From JANLSO01 sp031362405 (GTDB lineage: Bacteria; Actinomycetota; Thermoleophilia; Miltoncostaeales; Miltoncostaeaceae), in assembly GCA_031362405.1 (NCBI GenBank), contig JANLSO010000106.1, forward strand, positions 1 through 13,268: DNA of 13,268 nucleotides. Direction: 5' to 3'. Both the position numbers and the translations under genes were made by a program. The notes beneath the pieces are model-generated. The model did not search any database. It was not told where the DNA came from and saw nothing but the letters and a program-made list of their open reading frames with translations. Below, in pieces: positions 12,457 to 13,268 of the stretch; the stretch's first letter is position 1, and every line of letters begins with the position of its first letter.

Positions 12457-13268
12457 ATGAAAACTCCCGACGCGACCCCCCTCACCCTCCCGGTTCTCCC
12501 ACTGGACGAGGCCGTGCTGCTTCCCGGCATGTCGGTGACGATGCCCGTGCTGCTCGACGAACAGGCCGAGGCGATCGACAACGCCGTCGACGGACGCGTC
12601 GTCGTCGTGCCGCGCCTGTCGGGAGTCTTTTCCGCGTACGGCACGGTCGCAAAGCTCACCGGCCAGATCAGCCTTCCCGACGGTACGCGCGGCGTGTCCC
12701 TCGAAGCCCTGCACCGCGCCGAGCTGGGGCCCGCCATCGCCGACGACAGCCTCGTCGTCACCGTGCGCGAAATCCGCGACCCCGATGACGTGCCTGAGGC
12801 GGCGATCGCCCTCACCGCCGAGTACAAGGCGGTTGTGGAAGAGGTCGCCGCCACTCGGGGCGATCGCCGTCAGGTCGCCGGTTTCCTGGCCGCCATCGAC
12901 CACCCCGGCCGCCTGGCCGACACCGCCGGCTATGCGCCGGAGATCCCCCCGGCGCACAAGGCCGAGCTGCTCGAGACCGTCGACGTGGTGACCCGGCTCA
13001 CGAAGGCCATCGGCTTCCAGCGTGAACGTCTGGCCGACGCCGCCGTACGCCAGCAGATCCGCGAAGACGTCACCGAGGGCATGGAAAAGAGCCAGCGCGA
13101 GGCGATTCTGCGTCGCCAGCTCGACGCGATCCGCAAGGAGCTCGACGAGATCGACGGCACGACCTCCGACGACTGGCGCGAGCGCATCGAGGCCGCCCAG
13201 ATGCCCGAGGCCGCACGCACCGAGGCCGAGCGCGAGCTCAATCGCCTCGAGCGCCAGCCCGAGGGCCC
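12457..13268 (+). CDS. lon: ATP-dependent protease Lon, N-terminal part
   Basis: Lon is a homo-oligomeric cytoplasmic AAA+ serine protease that removes damaged and regulatory proteins. The window holds the first 270 codons; the ATPase and protease domains lie beyond the right edge. The N-terminal substrate-binding domain is clear: LTLPVLPLDEAVLLPGMSVT, then a segment carrying VVVVPRLSG, then YGTVAKLTGQISLPDGTRGV, then LHRAELGPA. It is followed by TAEYKAVVEEVAA, HPGRLADTAGY and the helical, charged linker that precedes the AAA+ domain (EGMEKSQREAILRRQLDAIR, then KELDE). The REAILRRQLDAIRKELDE stretch is highly typical of Lon (family form: QREYYLREQLKAIQKELGE). The ATG at 12457 is chosen from GGAAAGG (12444-12450), six bases upstream. 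It is divergent from the HD-GYP gene and preceded by the GTTAC dyads. Confidence 0.95.
   Translation, partial: MKTPDATPLTLPVLPLDEAVLLPGMSVTMPVLLDEQAEAIDNAVDGRVVVVPRLSGVFSAYGTVAKLTGQISLPDGTRGVSLEALHRAELGPAIADDSLVVTVREIRDPDDVPEAAIALTAEYKAVVEEVAATRGDRRQVAGFLAAIDHPGRLADTAGYAPEIPPAHKAELLETVDVVTRLTKAIGFQRERLADAAVRQQIREDVTEGMEKSQREAILRRQLDAIRKELDEIDGTTSDDWRERIEAAQMPEAARTEAERELNRLERQPEG

Overview
The window is high-GC bacterial DNA (about two thirds G+C by eye), densely packed, with many GTG and TTG starts and overlapping stop/start junctions. The gene content points to an actinomycete (Actinomycetota): PspC-domain kinases paired with NarL-type regulators, an actinobacterial-type secreted alpha/beta-hydrolase, and a ComA-type enzyme beside cysDN. 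The order cannot be fixed from sequence alone.

Region 1 (1-3392, minus strand) is a tightly coupled sulfur operon, transcribed in the order FAD-dependent fumarate-reductase-like flavoprotein, phosphosulfolactate synthase (ComA family), cysD, cysN (cut by the window edge). The genes are joined by a 4-bp ATGA overlap, a 3-bp gap and a 1-bp TGATG overlap. CysDN activates sulfate to APS. The ComA-type enzyme would fix sulfite onto phosphoenolpyruvate. The flavoprotein's substrate is unknown. A TATATAAG-like -10 sits just before the first gene. This unusual set is the best candidate for an undescribed pathway.

Region 2 (3450-about 5196, minus) has no intact gene. It holds a badly decayed pseudogene of a secreted alpha/beta-hydrolase whose fragments (signal peptide, LHGRH, GHSRGGEG, CDGDVSD, GGNHNAFNSEW and a C-terminal beta-rich domain) follow in the right order but hop between all three frames.

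Region 3 (5222-8173, minus) is a three-gene envelope-stress-type signalling operon: PspC/LiaF-like membrane protein, PspC-fused histidine kinase, NarL/FixJ response regulator. The layout resembles LiaFSR.

Region 4 (8174-9236) starts with a 219-bp spacer in which no convincing promoter was found. It then holds two small plus-strand genes: a peptidoglycan-binding-domain protein and a secreted four-cysteine protein of unknown function. The latter runs convergently into the next gene with a 20-bp overlap.

Region 5 (9217-12330, minus) holds an HD-GYP phosphohydrolase, a HAD-family phosphatase/phosphomutase and a LysR regulator. Between the HD-GYP and HAD genes lies a striking 121-bp element: perfect 24-bp inverted repeats around a 73-bp AT-richer core (about 45% GC). 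One arm supplies the last codons and stop of the HD-GYP gene.

Region 6 (12331-13268) is a divergent intergenic region with two copies of the dyad GTTAC-N5-GTAAC. It is followed by the N-terminal part of lon on the plus strand, cut by the window edge. No tRNA, rRNA, CRISPR array or transposase gene was seen.
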